NCBI GenBank assembly: GCA_017506865.1
Contig: JAFCMP010000168.1
Location: 434,001-498,000, forward strand
Direction: 5' to 3'
Length of the DNA stretch: 64,000 nt
Source: Tribonema minus
Lineage: Eukaryota; Sar; Xanthophyceae; Tribonematales; Tribonemataceae
Shown here: piece by piece, positions 40,561-52,216 of the stretch
How positions within the stretch are numbered: position 1 is the stretch's first letter
Layout of the letters: each line of letters begins with the position of its first letter
The notes under the pieces: generated by a model
The model's input: only the letters and a program-made list of their open reading frames with translations
The model's database searches: none
What the model was told of the DNA's origin: nothing
Program-made: the position numbers and the translations under genes

Positions 40561-43500
40561 CTACAGAGGGCCGCTCGCCTGCGCAGCGTCTACCCTGCGC
40601 CGCAGCTCCATGTACTGAGCCCTGCTCCTGTCGCTGCATGGGCAGCCATTTGCCAGCGCCCACTCAACTGCTGACAATACGACATTGTGGCGATCTGCCA
40701 GTGGGTTAAAGAGGTGGGTGAACCCTAGAAACTGAAAGGTCCTCTCTCCATCCCATGGGCAGTCATTGGCGCGCGCCCACTGCAGGAGCTCTACGTGGCC
40801 CCTTTCTGCCAGGGTGCAGACCCTGCCGAACCAGGGACAGCCTTGCGCGCGCAGCAACTGTAGGATGTCCAGACGCCCCCCCTCTGCTGCAAATGCGCAC
40901 GCGACCTCGTTGCAGGGGCAGCCTACCTCGTGAAGCCACCGCAGCACATGCAGGTGGCCTCCTTGCACGGCGCCCCAGTATGCGCGTGTGTCGAGGGGGA
41001 AACCGTTTGCGTGCGCCCACTGTAGAAGCTGGAGGTGACCGTGGCGTGCCGCTTTGTAGGACGTCCAGCTGCTCCATGGACAGCCGTGGCTTCGAGCGTA
41101 TTGGAGGATGTCCAGGTGGCCGCCCCCTGCGGCGCCATCGCAGGTCTGCTCATCCCAGCCGCATCCAACGTCACGCGCCCACCTCAGCACCTCCAGGTGC
41201 CCTCCTCTGGCTACTGCGGAGCACGTGCGGCGATCTACGACGCACCCGTTGGCGTGCGCCCAGCGGAGCACCTGCAGGTGCCCCCCCCGCGCCGCTGCTG
41301 CGCTTGTGGATGCGTCGCAGAAAAACCCCTGGGCGCGCGCGCACTGCAACATCTCTCGATTTCCTCGTGCAGCAGCGGCGTTGCACACTGGCACGCTATG
41401 ATGAACATGATCGCACCTGCGCGCCATATTCGCGAACACAAACTGTACCACTTCTACGGTCCCGTAGGTGGCGGCATGCAGCAGCACCCCCCTGGTCATC
41501 TCGCACCCATTGGCGAGTGCCCACTGTATCAGGGGTGCCGATGTGACCATGGCCAGCGCGCTCGTTTGTTTCTCACGAGTTGCGAACCCCCTCAGCTGCA
41601 TGCTCCTGCCATAAGGCGCACGCCATGCTGTGCTCACGGATGAAAGCTGGAGGTAGTGCCCATGTGGAAGGAATTCAAGAACCTTCATCCACATGTCTGA
41701 GATCATCAGCGAGTGGAGGTGTTCAAAATGAGCCACCGTATTCAATCGCAGGAGAGACATGTCTGCGGGCATCAGCAAGTGGAGGTATATGAGGGTCAGT
41801 CACGTGCACCTCAGAGGACAAGTACGAGAGGTACAGTCCCGCAAATAGTTTTCGGTGTTGGAAATGAGGATCGCGGCAAGCACGATGCAGAGGAAGAGAA
41901 GCAGCGCGTTGCGTGTAGAGCGAGAGTGATATTCTGTGTAGGTCGCAAGCCATAGAAGGAAAGGCGAGAAAGTGCCAAAGGAAAGTTCTGGAGAGACCAG
42001 AAAATGTGCGATATACCCTGAACTGACGAGTCACTTGCTGTGCCCCCCCGTACTGTATAACTGTGACCAGTCATGACCTGCATGGCTAATAGTACTGCAG
42101 ACCTTATGAGAGGCTGCTATTCCGACATTCGGGAGGGAAGAAAAAGTGTTCCGGCCGATTCTCTCTGTCACAAACATTTCGACTGGCCATCTTTTGTCGG
42201 TAATTTCTTGTGAAGGCCTGCGTCAAAGGAGGATGAATCATCAAAAAGTACAACCACTCCAAACCTTGAAATCATATAGGGCTCAAAGACGTTAGGGGGT
42301 TGCAAGAAAGCGTACTTTGAAGTTTATTTCTAGGGTTGGCACATGCGTAGATAGTATATATACGGTATATTGGTATATACGCGTATATATACGCGTAGAC
42401 GCCGAAACGGGGCGTATATTCGCGTATACGCTTTTGCACCGCTGTGGCGCTCACGAGCGTCGCCCGTGGCCCAGCGCATGCCAAGGGTAAGGTGGCTAGG
42501 GCTACCTGGGGGCCAGAAGCGGAAAGGCAGGGCTGAGCGGTGGTCTTAAGCCACAGGAGGCGCCAGCACAGCCTGCACTTGACAATTCAGTGGCTCAGGC
42601 AGCTTCGCACCTGGCCAGCAGAGCCTGCACGAGCCTTCACGGCTTGTTCTGTCGCTGATGTGGAAGTGGACGATGGGAAGGGAGTCGCTGCCCATGCTGA
42701 CAGAGCGCACGCTGGCCTCTGGCGAGGTGCGGCTTTTCAGCGGCACCATGCGGTCGGCACACTCAGGCCGTAACCAAGCTTCTTTTGGCATTTCAGCCAA
42801 CTTCAAGAAAATCCCATACTTCAAGTGTTGCTCTGATATCAATTTATGCAGGCGAATTTTTCTAGTGTCTGCATGTCTGTAATCAGCAGCCTGAGCCCGT
42901 TCGAATGCACCTGGTTTCACAGAAATCTAAAGACGGAAAGTCGCCGTAGCGAGATTTGGCTTTGTCAGATACGCTAATGTACGCAGTATATACGTATTAT
43001 ACGCCAAAAGTACGTATATATACGGGTATGTAAAATCCAAATATACGCACTTTGCCAACCCTATTTATTTCTGAGTTCAAGTGCCCCGTTTGTGGCAGAC
43101 TGCATGCTCGGAATTGAGCAGACTCGCCGCATGCCCCACAAATACGCCCTTCGCGCAGCATGCTATCATGTTGAGATTTGCTCAGGATTTTTTCCTGATT
43201 GCCAAAGACGCCCCAAATACGCCGTATTTGTGTGGCCAAATACGTTTTCGTGCAACCCTAAACACGCGACAGACACACCAAAACACATCCATGCACGTGA
43301 ATTGAAATGTTTGCTTTTCCATACAGTTCGTACAGTTCATCACGTGCGTGGCAGTGGTTTGGGCTGCCAAATGGTGTAAAACAAACAAAGCGTGTGAGGT
43401 CTAGACTACTCTTCTGCATTACGGTACACGATCACGTCGCCATGGTCGCTCTGGAATGATATTGGTCTCCGAATTTGAGCCCCAGCGGTGAGTGGGCTTC

Positions 43501-44269
43501 TTGAATGCGCTGACGCATCACAGACACCGGATGTGCAGTAAGAAAGCAGACGTGTAGAGTCCTAACAGGGCAGCTAAGCAGGAGGAAGCGTAGCAACAGC
43601 AAGGTTCTCCTACAACGAGGCAGTGTTGCGCCAGCCAGGCAGGTCAGCGCAGTGTTGGAGGGCTTGCATTTCACTGCGCACCCTGTGGGCATCTGCCTGA
43701 TGGCTGAGCGTGGCCCTCAAGACCACAGCTGTAGTTACACATGCTGGTGACACCGTTGCTGCTCGGTGCGAGGCGCTAGACGCTGCAAACACGGTGCTTG
43801 ATTGCTGCGCGTAATTCAGTTTCGTCTACATGCCATGTTTCAGAGGTCTCCTCTTCGCAATACGGCAACGCAAGGTGTTGTGTCAGCTCAACGCTACTTC
43901 CATTCCGGGCGTTGTAGCGTGAAATCGATGGTGTAGGTCTTACGATATCATTGCCAACCGGTCGCAGAGAACGACAACGATCACTCCATCATGTGCGGTT
44001 ATTCACTTGCTGCACATGACTCTTAGGACGAGAGGGATAGTTAGATATGCGCCCAATAAGCAGATTTTACATGAATGACACTGCACCCCCCCCCCTGGTC
44101 GACGACGCCAAAACGAGATTGTGTGTGGGAGCAGAGCAGTCATTTGTGTATCATCTAGCCTAGTGAACAATGCATCGCGCATCTTACCACGTTGCTGTTG
44201 GCTCGCTTCTGCTTTGACGTCACACGAAGCAGTTAGAGCCAGAGCACGAGCCTTCTTCTTCGCCACCAT
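40561..44269 (-). CDS. F-box-like/ankyrin repeat protein, copy C
   Basis: The main exon (40561 to about 41740) is uninterrupted: an F-box-like stretch ('MISDMWMKVLEFLPHGHYLQLSSVSTAWR'), then about ten ankyrin-like units ('GHLQLLQWAHANGFPLD' type) and the end 'VEWALANGCPCSDRSRAQYMELRRRV'. By comparison with copies A and B, the first exon should be 44269-44188 ('MVAKKKARALALTASCDVKAEAS'), ending at a GTAAGATG donor. In A and B the intron is 150-250 bp; here it is about 2.4 kb because of inserted sequence that includes a hAT-like element. Whether the two parts are still spliced together is unknown; translation might start at the Met at 41778 instead. A second partial copy of the exon-2 start region (about 41759-41831) lies just upstream. 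Function unknown; adaptor of protein degradation is a family-level guess. Confidence 0.65.
42293..43260. mobile_element. possible older TIR element into which the hAT-like element inserted
   Basis: Outside the element just described, 'TAGGGGGTTGCAAGAAAGCG' at 42293 resembles the reverse complement of the sequence ending at 43260 ('TAGGGTTGCACGAAAACG'). Removing the inner insertion would leave an element of about 230 bp. The flanking 8-mers (AAAGACGT and AACACGCG) do not match, so this is tentative. Confidence 0.35.
42331..43063. mobile_element. non-autonomous hAT-like DNA transposon with 8-bp target duplication
   Basis: The ends are inverted: 'TAGGGTTGGCA' at 42331 and 'TGCCAACCCTA' ending at 43063, with further subterminal matches (TGCGTA, CGTATATATACG). 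They are flanked by an exact 8-bp direct repeat TTTATTTC at 42323-42330 and 43064-43071. Terminal inverted repeats beginning T/CAGGG and 8-bp duplications are characteristic of the hAT superfamily. At 733 bp, with no transposase recognisable, it is a MITE-like derivative. A 124-codon frame inside (42920-42546, minus) has no family that I recognise. Confidence 0.85.
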
Positions 44270-44540
44270 CGTCTTTGCAAAATAAATACTTGCAAGACAA
44301 AAAAACAGCTGCGAGTTCACGTTTGAAGTGTCCTCTGTCTGTGAGAATAAAGGCAGAGTTGTACTTTCTGGGTGGCTCATCGGAGAGGACCTCTGAGGGC
44401 TGCAAGGCGAGCAGCACAAGCAGGTGCGCAAGCTCAGCGCAAACACGCAGTTGAAAGTGATGCTGTGTGAGAGCTTCTTATCCCTAAGATGAGAGTGACC
44501 TGATTCAGTCGCAGCACAAAGGGCTTCGAACACTTACGAG

Positions 44541-45392
44541 ATGAGTCGCATCTTTCCTGCCGGAGTACAAAGTTTCATTCTTCTCCGAGGGAAGCTATGC
44601 TACTGGCGTGGCGGCATCAGGCAGCAGCAGCAGCAGCAGCAGCAGCGGTGGCTGGTGTCCGCCGCTCCGGGAGGCGACGGCGATAAAGACCTCCGCACCC
44701 AGCTGCAGGACTTCATGGGAAAGCTGGACACTCTCGCGACTAAGGAGAGCATTAAAGTCCTGGAGCAGAGCATGGACGCGAAGTTCCAGAGCATGGACGC
44801 GAAGTTCGAAGGGGTGAACAGCAGGTTCAAAGTCCTGGAGCAGAGCATGGACGCGAAGTTCGAAGGGGTCAACAGCAAGTTCAAAGTCCTGGAGCAGAGC
44901 TTGGACGCGAAGTTTGAAGGGGTCAACAGCAAGTTCAAAGTCCTGGAGCAGAGCTTGGACGCGAAGTTCCAAGTGGTTTACCACAAACTGCGGAAATCGG
45001 ACATGTCCGTTGAGGGCATAGTCAATCGCGCGGTCATCCAGCAACTGGTCAGGGAGGGCTGGGGAGTTAAGCACGTCGAGCTACCGGTCGCCGGGAAACT
45101 CAATGACGGCGTCATCGCAAATCCCCACAAGCTCTCAACCCATGCCTTCATGGAATGGGGTGGACTTATCGCTGCGACCCGGATTGTTGGCGGCGTTGAG
45201 CATCACTGCTTGTTCGTCACGGACGGCGAGGTACACGTCAAGGGCCACAAGATCGACGGCCCGCCCACCGCCAAGTTCTCTGATGCGCCCCTCAGTCAGC
45301 GGCGCATTCGCCTGGAGCAGTACATTACGGAGGTGGTGAGTTACGAGGAGTGGGTCAACGAGGACGCTCGCGCGCAAGGCGAGGTGCTATAG
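44541..45392 (+). CDS. coiled-coil repeat protein with nuclease-like C-terminal domain
   Basis: 283 residues without introns. A polyglutamine run (about residues 28-35) is followed by four to five direct repeats of about 18 residues, 'FKVLEQSxDAKFEGVNSK' (about residues 70-150), a heptad-like coiled coil. A globular part follows ('HAFMEWGGLIAATRI', 'HHCLFVTDGEVHVKGHKI'). The arrangement coiled coil plus a domain with 'E..G' and 'D-x-E-x-x-x-K' resembles PD-(D/E)xK nuclease-like proteins with long coiled coils; this is inference. Beyond the stop, 'YANYHHVYVSGGVA' in the same frame and then 'ALAMALAKKFVLI' in the next frame (to 45549) look like a C-terminal tail, so the gene may be truncated by a stop plus a frameshift. 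It diverges from copy-C ankyrin exon 1 with about 270 bp between. Confidence 0.6.
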   Translation: MSRIFPAGVQSFILLRGKLCYWRGGIRQQQQQQQQRWLVSAAPGGDGDKDLRTQLQDFMGKLDTLATKESIKVLEQSMDAKFQSMDAKFEGVNSRFKVLEQSMDAKFEGVNSKFKVLEQSLDAKFEGVNSKFKVLEQSLDAKFQVVYHKLRKSDMSVEGIVNRAVIQQLVREGWGVKHVELPVAGKLNDGVIANPHKLSTHAFMEWGGLIAATRIVGGVEHHCLFVTDGEVHVKGHKIDGPPTAKFSDAPLSQRRIRLEQYITEVVSYEEWVNEDARAQGEVL

Positions 45393-47445
45393 CAGTATGC
45401 CAACTATCACCATGTCTACGTATCCGGTGGCGTGGCGCACGACAAGCACTGGCCATGGCCCTGGCGAAGAAGTTCGTCTTGATCACCTATGACGAGCCAG
45501 TATGTTTAGTGCACGGGCTGGATGACGCCATCAAAGTGGCGTGCGGGTAGATGGGGTGGGGCTTTGTGTAAGGGTAGTTGCACCGGCGCATGGCCGCGAT
45601 TGCGTACCTACAGCGCCTGCCATCTTCTGCGTTTGAGGTGTGCACATCTGTTTTGACGTCAACAGCTGGTAAAGACGGGGGTGGCTATGTCTACCGTTCA
45701 CACAATTAGCACACACATGCACAAAATGTACATGTCCGTGCAGCCACGTCCAAATGGCTTTTTAGCTGCCTGCTCTATCTGAGCCCCACAGCAGCGCTGA
45801 GCCACACTGCAGCACTTGCGTCGCCATTGTCCAAGACCACACCGCAATGCCTGTATGCACGCCATACTTTGCGCTGTAAAATCAGCTGATTGCCGATGCG
45901 GGAATGCAAATGCCGTGAATGTGGCGCGTTGCATCACAAACGATTGTTTTTAAAAACATCGGGAAGCAAGCGCTCGAAACGCATACGTATGTACATGCAT
46001 GCACTATGTGCATGTTTTTCGGTTTCTTTTTTGTGTTCTAGGTCCACAACACTTTGGCCTGGCCAGCTATTGCTATAGCAAATGATGCAATCATCAAGGA
46101 AACGCCACATCTGGAGCTGGCTATAACAATATCTACCAGTCAAGTTACACGAGGGGGTGCATTATAGTTGGTGACCGGCACAATACAGCACAACCAGCAG
46201 CAACAGTACAAATTCATGACACCATAAGTGGCAATGGCCTTCTTTGCTTTTGGCAGAAGTATGTAACTTCAACCGTGCTAGAGTTCTGCAAGGTTCAAGG
46301 CTACAGGTTACTCAAAAACAGGTACTCACATCTGCAGTGGTGTGAACGTTTATACCACAGTGGCTGCACGTTGACCATGTTAGGCTGTGCATCATCATGG
46401 TGGAAGCGTTGACATGCGCGCATGCGCTATGATGGTACGTCGTTCAAGTTCCGCCTCCCACACGTGCGCATGCACGCAACACCCCCCCAACAAGAAGCAC
46501 CCACGTACGTCTCGCACGGACGCCCCGCGTGACGCACACACTCCTCGTCACAGCAACCAAAACAAGCGGTGAGGACAGCGATGACAGCAGTGCTCTGCGG
46601 CGAAGACCGCGCAGCGGCGACAGTGGCGCCGGCGGCGGCAGCGCGGGCGCGCTAGCAGGGGCGCGTACGCTGTCGCCAGGGGGGTGGGGGCGCTAGCGCC
46701 GGCGGGCAAATCCGTGTTGGGGTACGTGCACACGCTCAACGCCGCGCCAGGTGGCGCTGCGCGAGGTGGCGACGGTGTGGAATTCCTGAAGCTGGAGCAG
46801 GTCGTCACGCTGCCGGTGAGCGCGCGCGCGCGTGCAGGGGCTGCGTGTCGTGCAGCGCATGTCATGCTGGTGACGGAGGCGCGGTGCTGAGCACTGCTGC
46901 AGAGGGCGGCAGCGGCCTGCAGCAGCCCATTGCGCTGCCCGCCAGCGAGACGTACGACATGTGTCATTGCTCGACAGTCGTCCCAGGGACGCATCGCCGC
47001 TGCAGCGGTCCGCGGCATGTATGGGTGTAACTGCAGCGCGTGCACGCAAGCTTCAGGTCTTTACAGCCCAGCATGCCTGGTGCCTTTCGTGAGCGGGTGC
47101 TGCGCGATGTGCAAGGCTTGCCGGGGCGGCGGCAAACTGCACTGCTTGGCTTGCTCTTCGGTGCGTGTTGGCTTTCAAGGTGCGCTTGCCATTGTGCAGC
47201 AAGTGGTGCGTTTGCATAGCATGTTCAATGTATCAGACTGCTCACCACCTGTGGATGACTTGTCGCTGAGCAATGGTGCGGATGTTCTTCTGGTAGGAGA
47301 CATGCACGTGGGTCTAAATCTTGCCCTAGAACAAGGTTTTGATAACGCAGCAAATCTGGTTCTGGTTCTGCAGATGCATAGATTACTCTTGTTGTGTGCG
47401 CCCAGGTGTTGTCGATACGACGCATCTCCGTACCTGTACAGCTGC

Positions 47446-47600
47446 TGAGCGCTGCTGCCTGCGCTGATGCATATCATCAAGGGTTGCGTAAAACATGGTT
47501 GCATTTGTCATCAGGCCCATGGCGCACAGCAAGAGCGCGCATGCGTGCAATGCATGCGGATGAGGTGTGCTGCAACAGGCACAGCAGCGGTAATATTACA
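47446..47600 (+). repeat. dispersed repeat, copy 1
   Basis: This segment matches 57346-57497 over about 150 bp. It begins 'GAGCGCTGCTGCCTG' and contains 'ACATGGTTGCAT', 'GTCATCAGG' and 'GTGCTGCAACAGGCACAGCAGCGGTAA'. Divergence includes small indels. No terminal inverted repeats or target duplications are visible. Confidence 0.85.
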
Positions 47601-48719
47601 GAGCACACTTCAACGCCTGATGCACACTGCGCAAGGCACACCTGCAGCGTTCAACCACTCACAACGAGGTTCTCCCTCGATAGTATTGCGCGTATGCAAG
47701 AGCTGTGATTGATGCATCAGGTGTCATGCACCTTTTTTTCCATGTCTTGAGTTGATTTTGGCAATATTGTGTGTTGATTCTGGGACGCTCATGCACGAGC
47801 ATCCCAGATGGCATGCACCTTTTCTGACTTGTTGCGTGTATGCACTGAACCTTTTCTGACTTGTTGCATATATCATGATGACCGCTCACACATGTCAAGG
47901 TAAACGTCCTGTCCTGGTGCGCGAGTGCAAAAGTGTCGCGCCCTTCTAACAACAGTACTGACTTTGACTACTGCGAGACAGCGTACGTATACATGTGTAC
48001 ATGCATCTTCGCAGAACACTCTTGCCCATCAACCTCAAATTCGAAAAGTGGTGACTCTCCGTTTTCCGGTTGTCCAAGTGTGTGATTTGGATGTGCGGGG
48101 GCATGCGCGTCACGTCATAATCTTCAATGCGCACATAGATTGTACGCATGTAACACGTGCCACAGTGGTGCTGCAGCCATTAGAGAGCAAATGTAGCACA
48201 CATGAGATTGTGCCGCACGCGCTTGCAGCGATTTGAAACGTCAGACTCTGTCTCTGATTGCGAAGTTCAGATTGACTGGCAATGCACACGAATGGGGCGA
48301 TTGTGCACACGCATGCCAGTGATATGCGCATACACAGTAAGTAGGTCTAGAGGTGAATACACAGTAGGTCTAGAGGTGATGAGCACTGTGTACAGCACCT
48401 TTTGAAAACCGTGCGTGTTGCGCCGACCTTTCCGATGGCACCGCAGTCGCCCGCACGTTTGCGCAATGCCATGTCGCTTGTCACACGGTCTTCTGTGCTC
48501 TTCCAGCTAGCCTAGGTATGATTTTACACCGTTGGGTGATCATTGCTGCAGACTTTGTTGCTCGGAGGAATGAGATATATGGCCATGGCATTAGACCAAG
48601 CGGTGCAACGCACGACAGTCCACACAAGTCCAGGGGGTATGTCTTGTTGCAATGCAGTGCTGTGTTCATTTTTAGAGTCACTTGCATATGACATACACAA
48701 GATGTTGCAGGGGTCACGG

Positions 48720-48872
48720 AGCGGAGCCGGAGTCGTTTGGGCCGGCTCATTGCTCCTTGGAGTTGGAGTCGGAGTCGTACAATGATTGCTGCCAGCTCCT
48801 CGGAACGGAGTCGGAGTCGTAGGCACACGGGTCACAGCTCATGGAGCGGATTCGGAGTCGTTCAGGTTTTGA
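48720..48872 (+). repeat. GGAGTC-type repeat cluster
   Basis: 'CGGAG(T/C)CGGAGTCGT' and shorter variants occur at about 48720, 48765, 48808 and 48846, spaced about 40 bp. Units share 'CTC(A/C)T(T/G)G(A/C)..GGAG', suggesting a degenerate minisatellite. Confidence 0.65.
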
Positions 48873-48944
48873 GGAGTCGTGACTACCCCTGGAAGATTGG
48901 GATTGTCTGTGAGGCCCGGCTGCTTTGAAACTTTGTTTCCGACA

Positions 48945-49649
48945 CTACTGGGCTCCAAGTTGAGCGCAACGCTGCTTCCTGCTGCCCTTGCGGCCCTTCA
49001 TCGCGCTGGATGGCATGTGCTGTGTGGCGCTTGCTCCAGCAGCGGGATCGGACAGAGGCGCGACTGCCTTGCGCTGTAGGTCAACAATGTGCACCTGAAG
49101 CTGAGCCAGCTCAGCGGCCTGAACCTCGGCGTCCTGCAACTTCTCACCCAGCTCCTTGGTCAGCGACCTCACATAGCGGCGCAGCACGCAGTTGTCGTAC
49201 TGCACGCGGGCTGGCTTGTACAGGCACTCCATGCGCCTCGCGAGCTTCTTGTCACACTTCTGCTGCAGTGCCCTCTGCTCGAGAGCCTCCACCTGCAGCT
49301 GGCCTCTCAGGGCCTTGTTGTCTATCTGCAGCTGCCGCCTGTCCCTGGACAGCTTGTCGACAACTTCGTCGTGCCCACAGGCACTGGAAGCAATTGCGTC
49401 CTCCAAGTCCTCCGCCTCGCAGTCCTGGCTACCGACTGAAAGGGTTTCGCTGTCGCTGCCAGAGCCACTGGTGGCGCTGCCAAATATTTGCTCTGTATCA
49501 GAGTCGGAGTCGCTGCTGTCGCTGCAGTCGTAGATGAGCAGCTGCAGCTGGCTCAGCTTGCTGTCAGATGAGTGTGAGCAACTTGAAGCACGCCTGTCAA
49601 CGCCAGTGGCGCCTTGACCGCGGTCTTCTGATCCGATGCCATCTGCCAT
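48945..49649 (-). CDS. Ser/Asp-rich coiled-coil protein, family unknown
   Basis: 234 residues, no intron. The N-terminal half is Ser/Asp-rich ('YDCSDSSDSDSDTEQ', residues about 40-55, then 'SGSGSDSETLS'). From about residue 95 a long coiled coil follows ('DRRQLQIDNKALRGQLQVEALEQRALQQK' and 'LRRYVRSLTKELGEKLQDAEVQAAELAQL'). The tail is basic ('KGRKGSRKQR'). The acidic patch and the LxxDNxALRxQL helix are shared with the sequence at 56.5-57.3 kb, so a small gene family exists. The composition suits a nuclear or scaffold protein, or the first ORF of a retroelement. No catalytic motif is visible. Confidence 0.6.
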   Translation of the reverse strand: MADGIGSEDRGQGATGVDRRASSCSHSSDSKLSQLQLLIYDCSDSSDSDSDTEQIFGSATSGSGSDSETLSVGSQDCEAEDLEDAIASSACGHDEVVDKLSRDRRQLQIDNKALRGQLQVEALEQRALQQKCDKKLARRMECLYKPARVQYDNCVLRRYVRSLTKELGEKLQDAEVQAAELAQLQVHIVDLQRKAVAPLSDPAAGASATQHMPSSAMKGRKGSRKQRCAQLGAQ

Positions 49650-50557
49650 TGTTGATGTCAGCTCTACGGACAGGACTGCTTTGTCTGCTATGCAGCGCGG
49701 CCAGTCTACGTGAGAGCATCAAGAGAGAAGCATGTGAAAACACACGCGCCGGTTACAAGTTGTAACCTCTTTTTTTGCAAACAAAAACTGAGCACCTTGT
49801 ACACAGACAGAGGCGCGGCGTCATATACTTGTGTCCCTCCTGCATGCCTGCAGTTCTGGATGCAAATGAACACAAATTGGGTGTCATGCCTGTTGGTTCG
49901 CTGTTGTGTGGTGCACTGCACATGCGTTTGGCTTTTTGACATTGCGTGTACGGTATATCCAAGCCACTTAATGTAGTCTACGTGTTGCCATGGCATATAC
50001 TATAAGACGGGGTAGATGTTTGGAACGCTTCATCGCTGCATCCGCGGCAATAAGTGGTAGCGGCTACAGTACTCGTGCAAGAGTTTTGTTGAGGTGGTAT
50101 CATACTCAAGAGTTTTGATGAATTGTCAACATTCTTCTCATCACTTGATGAAGCCGTCTTCAGCTGTGGCGTGATGCGTCATATGCCATGATACATACCT
50201 CACTTACGCAACATGAAAATTTCAACATGGCGCCGCCACAAGAACGTGGACCGATGGTCATGTGCCAGCCAAGCGCTGCAATGTAGGTGCCGCAAAGCGT
50301 TGCTGCAGTACTTGACAGTCAGACTGTGCAAGGAAGTCAATTGGAAGCGACGCAGCGACCATGTGGCGTAGCACGTTGCCATTGAAGTACAGAAGCTCCG
50401 CAGCAGAGCTGAGCAGACTCCAAACCAGCGTACACAACACATGCACGGGTGACCACTCAGGCACAACTAAACAACTTTATTATGCAACGCCTTGCTGTTG
50501 CAAGCCGGTGTCACTGTGCTTGAACACGTGGACCACTTGGTTGCCAAAGTACAGTCC

Positions 50558-51010
50558 GTTGTGCCACAATGGGTAGATCTGTATGCAGTACAAAGTGCAG
50601 GGCAGCAACAAGCAACAGCTAAATGAGCTACTGCGAATAGACGTTGGCAAGCTGCATGCAGGCCTGTGAGGGTATTGTGGGACTCTATTGCTGTTGCTTC
50701 AAGATCATGGATGATCGCCCCTCTGCTTTCGGAAGTGCCTGCACTTTTGTCTACAGGAAGTTCCTAGGTTAAATACTGCAATGGAGCCCACACACATAGC
50801 CAGCCGCTTGAAGTGCCTTAACACAGAAGTGGAGGTGCCGGCACAGGTATGCAGCTCAGACGATCAGCCGGGGAACTTATTCCACTCATGACACTGATGG
50901 CAGTACTGAGCCCATCCGCGCTCACATTCATGCCTCTGAACTTTACAGTGGTGAAGCGCGACTTCAGTCAGTCACTGGCGGTGTAGATGAGCCCCATTGC
51001 AGCAGCAAAA
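50558..51010 (+). repeat. direct repeat, left copy
   Basis: This is about 453 bp, matching 52217-52671. Shared landmarks in order: 'GGTAGATCTGTATGCAGT', 'CAACAGCT(A/G)AATGAG', 'GTCTACAGGA(A/G)GTTCCTA', and a nearly identical block of about 150 bp from 'GGTATGCAGCTCAGACGATC' to 'CTTCAGTCAGTCACT'. In the shared frame the left copy has a stop (GTGTAGATG) where the right copy is open. Confidence 0.9.
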
Positions 51011-51839
51011 CCTACATGCAACCGGTCAGTGCTTGTTGGTCTGCAGGCGGATAGTTCAAGAGAATTTATCTGCTGCTAGCCACGCTGCGGGTCTGCTTTC
51101 AACTGCTGACTTGACAGTTGCTGTGCTCGTCTGTTGTGAGAAGGGATTCTGATCAACAGCAACTCATGAGCAATGCTGCCTGCTCAAAGCATGACAGCCA
51201 TGTATATCGCAACTCAAATCACATGCAAAGGGCAATAGGATTAAGGAACTACTTAGCTTCATGACCCCGGCAGCAGCAGAAGCACGTGGAAGGATCATCG
51301 GAACCAGGTACTCTGCAGAAACCGCAGAAGGGTATGGAAACTTGGAGCCTTGGCCAGATGGCACGGTGCTACCGTCATTGTTGCCACTTCTGTCACCAGC
51401 CACAGCAGAAAACACACACCTGAATTCAGCTTTTGAACTGTAGGTGCTAGATGCGTGACGAGTCTTGTCATGGATTGTGACCGACAGAACCGCAAGCGAT
51501 CACATAATCGCAATGCAGCATTGTGATTAATTAGGCTACGCATGGCATGCTCTTGCGCGTATCCGAGCAGCTGGTAGAGCAGTGTGAATTTGCAGAAGTG
51601 TCACAGCTGTTACAGCCCGCACCAGGGCTCGTGTCATCATGCAAGTCACTCAGGACATTTGCAGTTTGCCACGGGATTCGCCAACTCTGCCCACCACCCC
51701 TTCGGGCAGTTGCAGCCAACAATGCAGCCCTCAATTTTCACAGCATACCCCCAGCCTCACATGTTCATACACCTGCTGAAAAGATGGGGGGTCTGATGGC
51801 ACAGTTTAAGAAGGGCGGCTTACTAAATACACGGGAAAG

Positions 51840-51873
51840 CTAACCCTAACCCTAACCCTAACCCTAGCCCTAA
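51840..51873 (+). repeat. interstitial telomere-like (CCCTAA)n
   Basis: Five consecutive CCCTAA-type units, the last with one change (CCCTAG), lie between the two direct repeats. Confidence 0.92.
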
Positions 51874-52216
51874 GCACAAGCTCATCAGGAGCATATGTGT
51901 CGTATATGACGTGGTGCAGGATAGGGTTTTCCTCCCTGAAGCAGAAGTGACTGAAGTGCACAAGGTGTTGGTGTACCACGCGATCTACGACAGTGCTGCG
52001 CGTGGTACATCTGCCCACAAGGGACTCCCGCAAACTGCAGCCGGCGCGATGACTGCGCACATCTGGCGGGTCATCGTCAACGACATGGGTAGTTTTTGAG
52101 TTGCTTAGTGTTGTCTTAAGAGCATGCATCATGCTGATGAAACTGTAGTATTGTACTTTACTTACAGCATGTGCAGTCCGCTTGGACGAGTGGACTAATC
52201 AGCCCGAGTGCAATGC

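Larger units (their letters stand above)
45550..48944. other. repeat-rich region, no confident gene
   Basis: No conserved protein is recognised. A weak exon candidate on the plus strand is about 46566-46815: Ser/Asp/Gly-rich codons, then 'LGYVHTLNAAPGG..GVEFLKLEQVVTLP', ending at a good donor (CCG|GTGAGCG). It needs a frame change in the G run at 46680. A dispersed repeat is at 47446-47600. Near 48720-48870 a 'GGAGTCGGAGTCGT' word occurs four times in diverged form. Confidence 0.45.
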
